A stretch of 64,000 nt of DNA. Origin: Zerene cesonia (Eukaryota; Arthropoda; Insecta; Lepidoptera; Pieridae). A model generated the notes under the pieces. That model ran no database searches. It saw nothing but the letters and a program-made list of their open reading frames with translations, and was not told the origin of the DNA. The stretch is taken from the NCBI RefSeq assembly GCF_012273895.1, contig NC_052111.1, positions 2,108,001 to 2,172,000 of the forward strand. Direction: 5' to 3'. The translations under genes were made by a program, and so were the position numbers. This document shows, piece by piece, positions 37,201 through 48,605 of the stretch; the stretch's first letter is position 1, and every line of letters starts with the position of its first letter.

Positions 37201-38737
37201 GATGATTCTGTGTTATCTTCTAATTTTGACTGAAGGGAAGCTTTTTCGACCTGACTTATAGCTTTCGATTTTGATAATACTGGTAAAGGTTTATTGAGAA
37301 TGTCATTGCCTTTAATAGAAGGCTCTGTTGGATGAATTATGAGCTTTTTACCCTTCGCTATAACTTTTTGTTCCAATATGGTAATTTTTTTAGGTGTTGT
37401 CACTGGTTTTGGCGGTGGATGATGTGTTATTTCAATAATAGGATCATCATATGTTGTAAATGATTCACTTCGCTGTGGTAATGTTTGACTGGGAGAAGTC
37501 AAAGGAGTATAACAGTGATCATTTTGAAAGCCCACTAGGCTGTTTTCTCTTGTTTCTATCCTTAATGATTGCAACATCTCTGCACCACTGTCTGAAATGA
37601 CATAATTTATAATATAAAATTTTACTGCATAATTATAGATATATAATAATTACTAGTTATAACAAAGTATTATTGCAATTCCTAATACAACCAAAAAAAT
37701 ACTACAAACTGAGAACTTGTGTTGTTTTTGGCAACATTGGGTAATAAGCAAGAAAATAATTAACATATTTCCACACAATGAAATATCTTAATACATATAT
37801 ATCAATTATTTTCTATGATTATGTGATTTTGATGATGATTTTCCCCAGTTTTAGTTGACACTAACAAATATCTATACTATCTATACTAGTCTATTCTAGT
37901 AATATAAAGCACAAGAGTTAGTTTGAACAAGCTTACATCAGAAACAACACTTGAAATTTATCATTGCTTGTGTATGTGATCTTTAAGTGCTACGGGTACC
38001 ACAGCTACAACCTAGACAGACCCCTAGTAAATTATATATCACTGTTGCAGTTACCTACCATATTTTATTATACTATCTGGTTCATCATAATAGCTGTCCA
38101 CCGATAATGTTACGTGGGGCACTTTATCATCTTCGTTTTCGGAATCGGTGGCATCATCAGGCCTACCCTCATGTCCAACTCGTACAACACTAATCCCTGC
38201 AGCTTGGGATCCATCACTTCCTGAAATGAAAGAATAGGTATTAGTTTCTCGTTAATAATATAACATTAATAATTTTATTCGGTTTATTGGTAATTCATTC
38301 GAGAATAAGATCAATATTAACATTTCATTTCACGAAAGTATACATTCCCGCCAAAAAAATCTTAGGCAAATTTATCACTTTAACGATAAATCTTGATGAA
38401 TGTTCAGGTAAATTTAGGTTTTTTACATTACATTGTTAAATTTAATCGTTAATATATGGCACAATTAGTATATATGCATGATTTAAGTATGATTTATCCC
38501 TAACATTCAAAACAGTTTAGGCGGCTTTATAACGGATCAGTTTATGTTATATTGATAGAAGATCATCTTGAAACCGTTTTTCCAATGATAAATAAACACT
38601 TTACCCATTAAAGTTCCAAGTAATTTCTGGTCCACCGAAAGAGATCCGTCTTTGTTTACAATAACAACAACGGAGCTGTCAGTTTTTGTTGAGGGTCCAT
38701 TTAGGTCCGTATAATTTGTAATTACGGTGTTAGACAT
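28213..38737 (-). CDS. pps: PHD-TFS2M-SPOC protein, pps / DIDO1 / PHF3 family
   Basis: Nuclear chromatin reader linked to RNA polymerase II; in Drosophila, PPS partners with the splicing factor SNF. Exons, in transcript order: 38605-38737, 38059-38220, 35740-37591, 35255-35447, 34784-35008, 34128-34628, 32493-32825, 32249-32401, 32037-32161, 31499-31957, 31047-31306, 30810-30925, 30424-30632, 29933-30143, 29202-29334, 28697-28881, 28213-28374, giving 1803 aa. Acidic N-terminus, then a long Pro/Gln/Lys-rich region (99-715). PHD finger about 717-770 (WCICKQPHNNRFMICCDGC ... WRCPNC). C-x2-C-x10-C-x3-C zinc motif about 804-822. TFS2M about 1040-1190. An RS-rich stretch (about 1226-1378). SPOC about 1490-1640 (VWNGCINMVDVARFYV; IGKMKRASNKDIVVLRLQ). 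Late coiled coil (NKMEELNRQIEEQKQQILK). The start is the ATG at 38737. Confidence 0.92.
33435..33627 (-). mobile_element. non-autonomous Helitron-like element, copy 4
   Basis: It lies in a pps intron, starts CTAGCTGCGCCCCGCGGTTT and ends TTTCGCATTGATAATATTAG. The hairpin arms CCGCG and CGCGG around TTTCAC are perfect and lie close to the CTAG end. Confidence 0.7.
33655..33812 (+). repeat. decayed interspersed repeat
   Basis: It starts ACTAATATAATAAATGTGAA and ends with CCGAGTGTCTAG. It has the terminal features of the TC...CTAG group but a different, shortened interior. It lies directly beside copy 4 in the same pps intron. Confidence 0.4.
35525..35645 (+). repeat. SINE-type repeat in a pps intron
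   Basis: 'GGAGCTGGTGGGTCGTCTGA' followed by 'TGACATTTGGAGAGGTGTAA' and 'TTGCGCCTTTAC' matches the arrangement of the repeat at 58797-58995 (CTGGTGG ... GATGGTAAGCGATCACC ... CCATGAACATTT). It is antisense to pps and non-coding. Confidence 0.5.
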
Positions 38738-40064
38738 TTTTTGTTCACTATTAATGCAACTATCCCTATGCAAGTTCTCTATTTTTAGCCCACTTTTGCT
38801 TCACATGCATCGCGTCTATCTATAAAAACATTCGCCGCCATTTTGCACAATCCCAAGCAAACATAAGATGGAATTTATTTAAATTGCACTGCACACACAA
38901 AGTATATTTTATGATATTCATTCACGAACACGCAAATAGATAACAAATTTATATCATTCATTAGTACCCGTTCAACATTTTAAATTAATAGAACCTCCAA
39001 ATCGAAAAAAACTGAAAACACGCACTTTTGATAGCATTACACCGTATACCAACATTATGAAAACCCTTAACCACAGATGAAAACTGAAATTATACTTTTT
39101 AGCTCAGAGTATAAACGAAATAAGACAGATTATATAATCGTCCAACACAATAGAGTGCGCGCGCGTGGATACGACGTTGTAAGAGCCCAACTACTATAGT
39201 ACGAATACTATTTGATTCAAATTCCTCTAAATTTGAGGAAAATGAATATGAGAGAGGAAGAAGGAATATGGTTGTTCATTTAGCTATTTTATGCAAAAGT
39301 ATTGAAACGAGAGAGAACCATATTATTACTCTTTTAGGTTGACTTCGAAAGTTACTCATGTAATATAGTATGCCTGTACTACAAAAACATATTATGTACA
39401 TTTTATTATTCTGTTAAAAAAATGTAGTAACACTTTAATTACTTTAGGTATTAAAGATCTAGAGGTGATATCAAGATAGTAAGAGACTCAGAAAAAAATT
39501 GGAGGGCGTAAAAGTAGGTAAGTTGATGACAGCTGATTTTGTATTTTTTTAACTTTGTATGTTATAATTCACTTAACTTAAAACCTATTACACTTTAATG
39601 AACTTCTACTTACCAAGGTGTGTTACTAGTTAACGTTACATTCGATTCCAGTAACATTAAATGTAGTATTAAATGGAGCGTTATATGAAATTAGTTTGAG
39701 AACTATTGATCAATAGCTTACAGTTGAAAATTTAAGGGGTAGCTACCCTCATTAGTCTAAAGAGATGTTCAATTCATCTTTAGCTAGGATTTAATTGTAG
39801 GTATTGATTATGCAATGTAAGTAAAGAAAATTCCATTACTTGTAGCTACGATATCGAGGTACCTACCTAAAATTGTTTGTACCACAATATACATCAGTCA
39901 TCATACACAGTCTACGTCAGCTGTCTATTCATAGTCTGTGGCTCAACTGATGCTTTTCCATGGATTATGACGATCTTGTGAGCTGTCGTCTGTCAAGTCT
40001 TCTGTCTTGAACACGAGAGATTCTTTGGTTATTTTGTGAAAGAATAAAATAAATAACGCAAAAC
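38738..40064. other. divergent promoter region, pps / eIF3e
   Basis: A 1.3-kb spacer between two head-to-head start codons. It should hold both promoters and 5' UTRs. No TATA box or factor site can be called with confidence, and no repeat family was recognised. Confidence 0.5.
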
Positions 40065-43000
40065 ATGAGTTATTCCAAATTCGATCTAACGTTTAAAATA
40101 GGTCAATACCTAGATCGACATCTCGTGTTCCCTTTATTGGAATTCTTGGCTGCAAAAGAGGTAATATTATGCTACATGCATGATGCCGTATTTAAATGCA
40201 TTACCAGCTGTTCACAGTATTATTTGGAGCTTTATATTTTTGTTTTCAGACGTATGATCAATCAGAATTACTGCAGGCAAAACTGGAAATCTTAAGTAAA
40301 ACTAACATGATAGATTATGTGATAGACATTAGAAGATTGTTATACCCTGATGAGGACACTCCCGAGGTAAGTTTCCATATATACAAACATTTTTAAATGT
40401 TCGTATTGTATAAATATGAGCACTTAAAATGATAATATGATGTTTCAATAATATATATAATATGTTGAGAGGTACAGATATTCATAAGCACATCTTAACG
40501 TACACATTCATGTTTCTACTAGCTACGCCCCGCGGTTGCACCTGCGTAAGTCCGTATCCTGTAGGAATATCGGGATAAAAAGTAGTCTTTATGTTATTTC
40601 AGTTGTCCAGCTATCTACGTACCAAATTTCATTGCAATTTGTTCAGTAGTTTTGGCGTAAAAGAGTAACCAAGGCACATACATCCTTACAAACTTTCTCA
40701 TTTATAATATTAGTAGGAAGTTGGATTAGTAAGATAGTAAGATTCACAACTTGAAAAAAATAGTCAAGAAATGTGAAATCATCACTTCAGAAAAAAGCAA
40801 AAATATTCCTTTGTTTCAGGCTATACCTAGTCTTGCCATAAATATTGTAATAAAGAAAAAAGAAAATTGTTAACTGCAAATAACATTTATTACTNNNNNN
40901 NNNNNNNNNNNNNNNNNNNNNNNNNNNNNNNNNNNNNNNNNNNNNNNNNNNNNNNNNNNNNNNNNNNNNNNNNNNNNNNNNNNNNNNNNNNNNNTAAAAA
41001 AACATCGTTTGCTGGTTACAATTTCCATGATAATAAAACTCAAGATCGTGTTAAGGTAAGTAACAAATTTTATAAAATAACTAGCTTTTCACCCGCGACT
41101 TCGCTCGCGTAGTTGAAAGGATAAAAGAGACAGGCAACGCTCCCGTTCCCGTGTAATTTCTGGGATAAAAATTATCCTATGTCCTTTCCCGGGTCTCCAA
41201 CTAACTAATTACCAAATTTCATTAAAATCGATTCAGCCGTTCTTGAGTTATAAATAGTGTAGCTAGCACGACTTTTTTTTATGTATACAGATATTACTCA
41301 TATTGGCAAAAAATATGGCTTCAGATCTACGCGTTGTCAATCACTCAAAAATAAAAAATCTGTGTATAAATCTAAACTAAAATATATATACCAAATTAAA
41401 AATCCGTTGAATGGAGGAAGTGTTGTTATGTTTCATCTATCCTCAATGGTTTGATCCAACAAACATGTGGTTTTACGAAGATCATTAAGGGCATATACAT
41501 TTTTTTATGACAAATATTTAGCCAGACAAAAGAGGTCGTGAAATAAACTGAAATGGTTTCTTTAATAATTACTGATAAGCTTTCGAAAGCGATGAAGCAT
41601 AGTCATACATCTCTTTTGTAAGCGAGATTAAAGGGGCGATGCCGTTGGGCCATGTCATCCATCTCTGTTAAACGCTGTTTCGACGCCAGAGCCGCACTAT
41701 TCACGCCTATAAAGATCTGTGTACAACGGACATACTAAATAAGACAAAATGTCGTTTGAAAACTCCAAAAAACTCGGAAATCTACTTACTGTTGTATAGA
41801 AGAATTTTGCATTTAGTGAAATAACTTTAAAAACATCCAGGTATAATGTCGTCGTTTAAAATTTTTAGGTCTTTTTCTAGAATATTTATAGAGGAGACTA
41901 ATTATTACGGATTTGGTATGTCAGTACACAAAAGCTTAGTATTTCTCATAATTCTCATAGTTTTATGGGGCGATCAAGCGCAGGACCAACTGAATAACGT
42001 GCACTCCGAGGCACTATCCGCACCGCCATCCTGCCAACGGATTTTTGAAAACACCTATGCGTACTTGTTGGAGACATTGTTCTGCTTTTCAAAATCCTAC
42101 CCTATCCTACTCCTACTAATATTATAAATGCGTAAGTTTGAAAGGATGTGTGTGTGTATTGCTCTTTCTCGCAAAAACTTATTGCAATCAAATTTGGTAC
42201 GTAGACAGCTGGACAACTGGAATATCATATAGGCAACTTTTAAACTTAAACCGCAGGGCACAGCTAGTAAGATCATATATTTTAATCTTATAATTCTATA
42301 TTGCTTATCACTATAACAAATCTTAATTTCAAACAACGAACTCAATTTAAACGATCCAGTTTCATGTTACAGAAAAATACGTCGTAATTTTTTATTTTTG
42401 TCTACGAATTAGTTCATTATCTTGTATATAACGTCTTAAACTTATGGTAATTTATTTTTTTCGTATAAATCTATATGTAAAACATATATGCTTATACTAA
42501 AACGTTTTCACGCAGGTTGTGTAAAAAATCAAAAACAAAGTAAAGCAGCTTTAGGTTTAACTCATAAATGTTCATCCGTTTTTGTTGTTCTGTAAGTACA
42601 AAGCTAAAAAAAAAATATTAAAATATAACTTTATCATATTAAGGGTTTCGACGCCTCCTTGGTACAGTGGTAAACGCGTGAGCGTAGAACCGAGGGGTCC
42701 TGGGTTCGATTCCCGGTGGGACAATAANNNNNNNNNNNNNNNNNNNNNNNNNNNNNNNNNNNNNNNNNNNNNNNNNNNNNNNNNNNNNNNNNNNNNNNNN
42801 NNNNNNNNNNNNNNNNNNNNNNNNNNNACACCCCGCGGTTGCACCTGCGTAAGTCCGTATCCTGTAGGAATATCGGGATAAAAAGCAGTCTTTATGTTAT
42901 TCCAGTTGTCCAGCTATCTACGTACCAAATTTCATTGCAATTTGTTCAGTAGTTTTGGCGTAAAAGAGCAACCAAGGCACATACATCCTTACAAACTTTC

Positions 43001-46000
43001 TCATTTATAATATTAGTAAGATAGTAAGATTCACAACTTGAAAAAAATAGTCAAGAAATGTGAAATCATAACTTCAGAAAAAAGCAAAAATATTAATTTG
43101 TTTCAGGCTATATTTAAGTTTTTATTTGAATGTGATATGTGTGTTTGTATTTTAGTGATTTTTTAAAACATTTCAAGATGTGATGAATAGACAGGAATAC
43201 AATAAAAGATATTAATTAAAAATAATTTTAAAACAGGAAATCAAATCCCGCAGAGGGGTTGTGCTATCACAGTTGCAAGAGCTTCAAGATGCAGTTGAAC
43301 CAGTACTGAGATTAATGCAACGTGATGATGTCATGAAGACAATGGAAACCATGAGAGATCCTAAAACACTCATCAATTATTTGACAACCAATAAAGAATT
43401 TGAGGTATGCAAAATTCATTGTTTTACTCTTATTTTCGCATACTATGCAATTCAACTTAAAATTAGATTGATTCTAGGACATATGAATGAGTTTGTGCAA
43501 ATTAGTAATCCGAGTTGGAAAATAATGTTTTTATTTAAAGCTGATGATAAATTTTTCTTTACAGTTCAAAATTGAAATGATAGACAGCATGTATCGGTTG
43601 GCCAAATACCGATATGAGTGTGGTAACTATGTGGAGTCAGCTTCGTACCTCTACTTTTGCCAATTGGTCATGTCACCAACTGACAAGGTAAAATATATGC
43701 TGTATTCTGTAATCTATATAACAAGACTAGCAACTTGCCCTTGGGCTAAAAGATATAGCCCATGTTAATCAGTTGTAGTTTTTTAGTAAAAGAAATTGTT
43801 TATTGATTCAGTAGTTTTAAAGTTAAATTGTCAAAAAAATATCTTTAAATTACTCGAGTTTGAAACTTGTTCGATGATATTATTACATATTTTTGTTATC
43901 TTTAACTAGCCATTTGTTCCTGATCTGACGTTCATGAACAAATGTGGCTTATTTTGGTGTTGAATTTGTAGAACTTTTTTTTTTTTTGTTTGAAAACGCA
44001 GAATGCTTACTTAATTTACATAGCAAAATCGCGATCTTTGCTCTGCAATTTCTGTGTCACAACAATCACAAGTTATAGAGGCCCATATCCTTTTCCTTAT
44101 ACTTCCAAGCCCTTCCTTTATTCATCTCGTCAATCCTCTCTTAATAATTTAAAGTTGGCAATTTAACCTTACCTATGACGAGGCTCTATAGCGCAACACA
44201 AATATCGACGTTTTCGGCAAATTTTTCATACCTTAGGTTACATTGTATAATTTAGGTAACTAGCCAATTTATCTCGGGCATTTTATAGCTTTTCCAATGG
44301 TAAATAATTTGTCAAAGCGGTTTTTTTTATTGGCAAAGTTTCAGTTAAATTGTCACAAAGAAACAATCTCTACTAATAAATCCTTCTTCCCACTTCCTTC
44401 CTATTAATCCTTCTTCGTACTAAATTTATAAATGCGAAAGTTTGTGGGGATGGATGTTTGTTACTCTTTCACGCAAAAACTACTGAACCGATTGCAAGGA
44501 AATTTGGCACGTAATAGCTGGACAACTTGAATAACACATAGGCAACTTTTTATGCCCATATTCCTACAGGTACAGACTTACGCGGGTGAAACTGCGGGGC
44601 GCAGCTAGTAATTTATAAATGCGAAAGTAACAGTATGTCTGTCTGTTACGTTTTCACGCCTAAACCACTGAACCGATTTTGATGAAATTTGAAGATGGAG
44701 CTCAACTATGGGCAAGAACGTACTATAATTTTTAATGCGAATAAATACACCGTATCATGTCGCGCAATGTAACCGAATTCCACGCGGGCACAGCCGCAGT
44801 CGCAACGCTAGTAAAAAAATCGTTTCTCTTATAATGTCAGTATTGATTACTTTTATTTTGTACATTTTTTATTACCAACAAAATAAACATTTATTTATTT
44901 TCAATTGCATATTTATTAAAAAAAATGTTATCTTATGGTACAGAATATTTTAATATCATATTTAAATTTAAATATTATTCCGTAAATAATGCAGTACTAT
45001 TGTTACACCGCATATATCACCTTAGTGCTTAATTATATCTTGAATCGTAACTTTCACTGTCTTCAATTGAATTCCTTTAAGTAAAATATATTTTATTATT
45101 TCAACATCATCAAAACATATATAACATATGTTATATTCAATGTAACAAAAAATACGTACAAGCTGTTGTAAAGCATTAACTGATTGAAAGATGGATGACA
45201 TTGATTCCGATGTGCTTGAAGGTGCGATACTCCTGGAAAACATTGCGCGCAAGTCTCACACTGGTACACCATATTTGGTGTCGAGTTAGTCTCCGCTTCA
45301 TTACATACCTTTAGGATGAAATGACTCACTTTGTATCTGTAACAATGTTATTTATAAAAGCACATCAATCATTACAAAAATCGTGTTATTAGCAAATCCA
45401 CTAACCTGTGATTATATAAATGATCATAGTTTCTAAATTTGCGATCGCATGCATTGCATAGTAACATTTTTGGTAAAGAAAACTTATAGCACATGAGTAG
45501 CCAAGGGCATAAAACCCAGTGTTTTTCAGCCGACTTATAGGAATCAAAAGATAGGTTACACGCATTACATTTGTAATTTTTATCAGAAGTGTGAGTTCTG
45601 GTGTGCTTTAGCAGCCTTGGTATATTTGTGTAGACTTTCTCACAAAACTCACATTGCAGAAGTAGAGACGTCTTTATTTCTCTAATGCAGTCTGTATTAT
45701 CAGGCTTGCAACAATAGGTTGAATGCTTTATAGCAACCTCCCGGTGAGGCCAAACTTGGAAACATTCTGTACACGTCCAAATTATCTGCCAACGTGGTTG
45801 CTTGTCGACATTCGCATGTCTCATAGAATAATGTCGCCTGAGACCTGTTTCATATACAAAACATTTGCCGCATACGTCGCAGGGATAAGATCGCATTGGC
45901 CTTGGGCAAATTATATCGAAAATCTCTTTCTTTTTTGTATACGTCAACGTTCTATTCAACTTGTGAATATTATCCATTATTCGAGCATTATTTTCTTTTA

Positions 46001-48605
46001 CTTTTTCAAGACTGTATTCAAGTAAATTTTCATGTGGTTCAGTGTCTTGAATTGTGTTATTGGATTCACTCTCAGTACCAGCAGTTAATTTTGATGGACT
46101 TATTTTGTTTTCAACTTTTCTTATAGGCAACTGTGATATATTGCTGATGTTTAAACCGTTTATTTCTTTTGCACATTTCTCTATGTTTAAGTTGACATTC
46201 TCGTGGTCTGAAACGATTTGCACAATCAACCGAGACTTTTCTATGTCTTTCTTCTTAACATCAATTTTACCTTCCAACCATTCGCCAAATGTACATTCTT
46301 CGTTTTCATTTTGTCCAATAAGAATAAATAAAGACTTTAAACTAATACCGTTCTCTAATTTGTGTATAATTAATTTTGTCGACATGTTGCCCCTGCACTT
46401 CACTGTAAAATGAAAATATATATCAGCAGCTTCGCATCATATCGGCAGCAAACAGCAGCTTAAATGTCAAATATATATTTTTTTAAGAGTACCTATACAC
46501 TGACAATTACACACGTAAAAAAGGTTAAAACAATAAGGTTCTACATAACGTATAAAACAAATAGTTTTTAGAGTTATTGTGAACTTGCGATGAACGGTAA
46601 ACACAATTTAAAATTTGAAAATTAATTTTAGAGAAATAATTTTTAAAATTGGGTACCTACGTCCGGTCCGGGTTGACCCGCTGTTGTCTCCCCTAAATGG
46701 TAACTAGACTACATAACGTTACGTTACTACATTACGTAAAGTACGTTCCCTTACTAGGTTAAATAGTAGCTTACTACTGCTAAAAGAATATTTAATGAAA
46801 ACTGATGCAGTCGTTATTGAGTTTAGAACGAACAAATAAACCTCGTAAATCTCTTTTTTAAAATATTATATAGGTATAAACATATTATGATCGGTAAACC
46901 TTCACTTCATACATTTAAATGCTATGAAATTTAATTACTACCTTTCTTTTAGAACTATCTTCCTGTATTGTGGGGCAAGCTTGCTAGTGAAATTCTCGTG
47001 CAGAATTGGGATGGGGCTCTGGATGATTTGACGAAACTTCGCGAGTTCATCGACAACGGTGGCGCGGGAGCCACGGCTAGCAACATGCAGGCTCTGCAGC
47101 AACGTACCTGGCTCGTTCACTGGTCACTGTTCGTCTTCTTTAACCACGTCAAGGGACGTGATCTTATCATTGAGATGTTCTTATATAGACCATTGTGAGT
47201 AATTCAAGAGTCATATTCTTACTACAGTAAAGTACTTTTAGCAGCAACGAGAAAATAGGTTAAGGATACTTATAGTCATTCAAAAAGTGAGTTAAGTGTT
47301 CCAAACACGTACTGAGAGTAAACATTGTTCAATTAGTCAAAAAGGTTTGTTAAATAACTTTTTCGTGCTTTTTATATAAGATTATCATTTATTATATAAG
47401 ATAAGCATTTATTATTTGTCAACAGGTATTTGAACGCAATTCAAACCATGTGTCCCCACATACTGCGCTACTTGGCAACAGCCGTTATTATAAACCGTTC
47501 AAGGCGGAATGCCCTCAAGGATCTCGTAAAAGTCATCCAACAGGAGGCATACACTTACAGGTGCGTGTAATGGCAGAATCATAGGAATATGTATATGTAC
47601 TTAGTTAGATCTAGTAGAAAAAAAAAATAGTAAAGAAATGTTACTGAAACCAACATAATCAAAATTTTTGTGCTTGAAATTAAGTTCCAATTATCGGTGA
47701 ATAAATTTCGCAGTGATTTTATTTCCACAATATATAGCGACGAAACCATCGAAATCGACGAGTTTCAATAGAATCAATCAAAACAAAAGTTTCGTAAATT
47801 TCAGTTTGCAAAAGTAGAAATATGTCAAAATTCAACAAATATAGTCCTTTTATTTCAGGGATCCCATCACGGAGTTCATTGAGCACTTGTACGTTAATTT
47901 CGATTTCGAAGCGGCCCGCAGAAAGTTGAACCAATGCCAGGCTGTGCTGTCCACAGATTTCTTCCTTATCGCATGTCTCGAAGAATTCGTCGAGAACGCT
48001 AGATTGATGATTTTCGAAACCTTCTGCCGTATCCACCAAGTTATCAGTATCGGGTGAGAGCTACACTTTCAAATTATTAACCTCACCCTGGAATTTTATT
48101 ACTCTATTAATAATTTTATTATCAGAGGGAAATTTCATACGTTTTTGAATGCTATCTATAATTTATTTTTAAACATTATCTTGCTTTTATAGAATGTTAG
48201 CAGAAAATTTAAGTATGCAACCTGATGAAGCAGAATGCTGGATCGTGAATTTGATTCGTAATGCGCGTCTAGATGCCAAAATCGACTCCAAGCTTGGTCA
48301 CGTGGTGATGGGCGCACAGCCATTGTCACCGTATCAACAGTTAGTCGAAAGAATTGACTCCCTCTCCGTAAGGTCAGAAGCATTGACATCGTTGGTAGAA
48401 AGGAAACAGAAAGTCCGCAATCAAGACGTAAGTGATTATAAAGCAATTTATAGTCGTAATTATTTGGTATGTTAAATGATAACATTCGATACATAACATT
48501 TTCCTATATTACAGGAGAAGAACTAAAGTGCACAAGAGCAGTTTGTAATAAAATTATAATTTGTTTTTCTCATTACAGATACGCTGGGGAGCACAAGAAT
48601 TTTAA
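40065..48605 (+). CDS. eIF3e: eukaryotic translation initiation factor 3 subunit E (Int6)
   Basis: A PCI-domain subunit of the eIF3 complex, which binds the 40S ribosome and recruits mRNA in the cytoplasm. Exons: 40065-40160, 40250-40366, 43237-43404, 43565-43687, 46953-47194, 47426-47560, 47859-48053, 48193-48427, 48579-48605, total 445 aa, the same as the human subunit. The N-terminal eIF3e domain (FKIGQYLDRHLVFPLLEFL) covers about 1-130. Helical repeats follow (MYRLAKYRYECGNYVESAS), then the PCI domain about residues 220-400, ending MLAENLSMQPDEAECWIVNL. The last exon encodes only IRWGAQEF and the stop. Intron 2 contains both 100-base gaps and a probable false duplication, so its true length is unknown; the coding exons are not affected. 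Intron 4 hosts an antisense zinc-finger gene. Confidence 0.96.
40519..40718 (-). mobile_element. non-autonomous Helitron-like element, copy 5
   Basis: It starts CTAGCTACGCCCCGCGGTTG and ends CTCATTTATAATATTAGTAG. It lies in eIF3e intron 2 and is nearly identical, with flanking DNA, to the segment beginning at 42828. Confidence 0.7.
40895..40994. other. assembly gap of 100 N
   Basis: A fixed-size 100-base gap in eIF3e intron 2. Together with the second 100-base gap it isolates the piece 40995-42727. Confidence 0.99.
41081..41275 (-). repeat. decayed interspersed repeat
   Basis: It begins CTAGCTTTTCACCCGCGACT and contains 'AATTTCTGGGATAAAAATTA' and 'AATCGATTCAGCCGTTCTTG' blocks. This is a second family of short CTAG-ended repeats, non-coding. 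Confidence 0.5.
41846..42127 (+). CDS. hypothetical small ORF, possible secreted peptide, cut by a repeat
   Basis: 93 codons from ATG. An internal Met begins a signal-peptide-like stretch (MSVHKSLVFLIILIVLWG), followed by a polar segment with one Cys pair candidate (PPSCQ and ETLFCFSK). The last ten or so codons and the stop come from the TCCTACTAATATTATAA start of the adjacent Helitron-like copy, so the natural C-terminus, if any, is lost. No family is recognised, and its contig placement is doubtful. Confidence 0.2.
   Translation: MSSFKIFRSFSRIFIEETNYYGFGMSVHKSLVFLIILIVLWGDQAQDQLNNVHSEALSAPPSCQRIFENTYAYLLETLFCFSKSYPILLLLIL
42111..42267 (+). mobile_element. Helitron-like element, copy 7, internally deleted
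   Basis: TCCTACTAATATTATAAATG start and CAGGGCACAGCTAG end are both present. About 45 bases before the end are missing compared with full copies, including one arm of the terminal hairpin. Confidence 0.65.
42653..42723 (+). repeat. tRNA-derived SINE head
   Basis: It contains a Pol III A box (TGGTACAGTGG) and B box (GGTTCGATTCC) spaced as in a tRNA, with a good T-arm (CTGGG TTCGATT CCCGG). The acceptor ends do not pair and no anticodon stem folds, so it is not a tRNA gene. The body of the element is cut off by the gap at 42728. Confidence 0.65.
42728..42827. other. assembly gap of 100 N
   Basis: Second fixed-size gap in eIF3e intron 2. It falls between a SINE head and a truncated Helitron-like copy, so the contigs broke in repeats. 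Confidence 0.99.
42828..43018 (-). mobile_element. Helitron-like element, copy 6, truncated by gap
   Basis: It begins inside the terminal hairpin (CCCCGCGGTTGCACC) directly after the gap and continues to TTTATAATATTAGTAAG. It matches copy 5 with only a few substitutions, and the match goes on past the element into unique sequence. Confidence 0.7.
44415..44607 (+). mobile_element. non-autonomous Helitron-like element, copy 8
   Basis: In eIF3e intron 4. It starts near TCGTACTAAATTTATAAATG and ends GCGGGGCGCAGCTAG. The hairpin CGCGGGTGAAACTGCGG has one mismatch. Confidence 0.65.
44612..44815 (+). repeat. decayed interspersed repeat, second family
   Basis: It begins ATTTATAAATGCGAAAGTAA, continues 'CTGTCTGTTACGTTTTCACG' and 'CTGAACCGATTTTGATGAAA', and ends near GCGGGCACAGCCGCAGTCGC. 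It follows copy 8 almost directly, suggesting insertion next to an older element. Confidence 0.5.
45096..46385 (-). CDS. C2H2 zinc-finger protein nested in eIF3e intron 4
   Basis: A probable nuclear DNA-binding protein, paralogue not recognised. Exons 45406-46385 and 45096-45336 join in phase (AG|A, Arg) to 406 aa. The first half is acidic/polar with no ZAD domain (MSTKLIIHKLENGISLKSLF). C2H2-type fingers follow: YPCDVCGKCFVYETGLRRH, WTCTECFQVWPHREVAIKH, LQCEFCEKVYTNIPRLLKH, YKCNACNLSFDSYKSAEKH, LLCNACDRKFRNYDHLYNH and, in exon 2, YQCETCAQCFPGVSHLQAH. Only the third is followed by a TGEKP-like linker (TRTHTSDKNY), so most fingers may act singly. The start ATG lies 18 bases after an acceptor-like TTTTACAG, implying an upstream 5' UTR exon. 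The C-terminus after SFNQLMLY is hydrophobic and may be an intron read-through. Confidence 0.8.

Larger units (their letters stand above)
40995..42727. other. isolated contig piece inside eIF3e intron 2, placement doubtful
   Basis: The piece is bounded by two 100-N gaps. Its content is a decayed repeat (41081-41275), a small ORF with a signal-like hydrophobic stretch (from 41846), a Helitron-like copy (42111-42267) and a tRNA-derived SINE head (42653-42723). It has no eIF3e exon. Because the sequences outside the two gaps overlap each other (40530-40826 and 42828-43110), it may not belong here. Confidence 0.6.

Noticed and set aside
38738..38773. Extension of pps upstream of the ATG at 38737
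   Set aside because: The longer frame begins with TTG; no ATG is present in it.
42653..42723. Possible tRNA gene with A and B boxes
   Set aside because: Acceptor ends do not pair and no anticodon arm forms; it is better explained as a SINE head.
46386..46403. Upstream extension of the zinc-finger ORF to a GTG
   Set aside because: GTG is not a usual eukaryotic start and the segment follows an acceptor-like TTTTACAG. ATG at 46385 is preferred.
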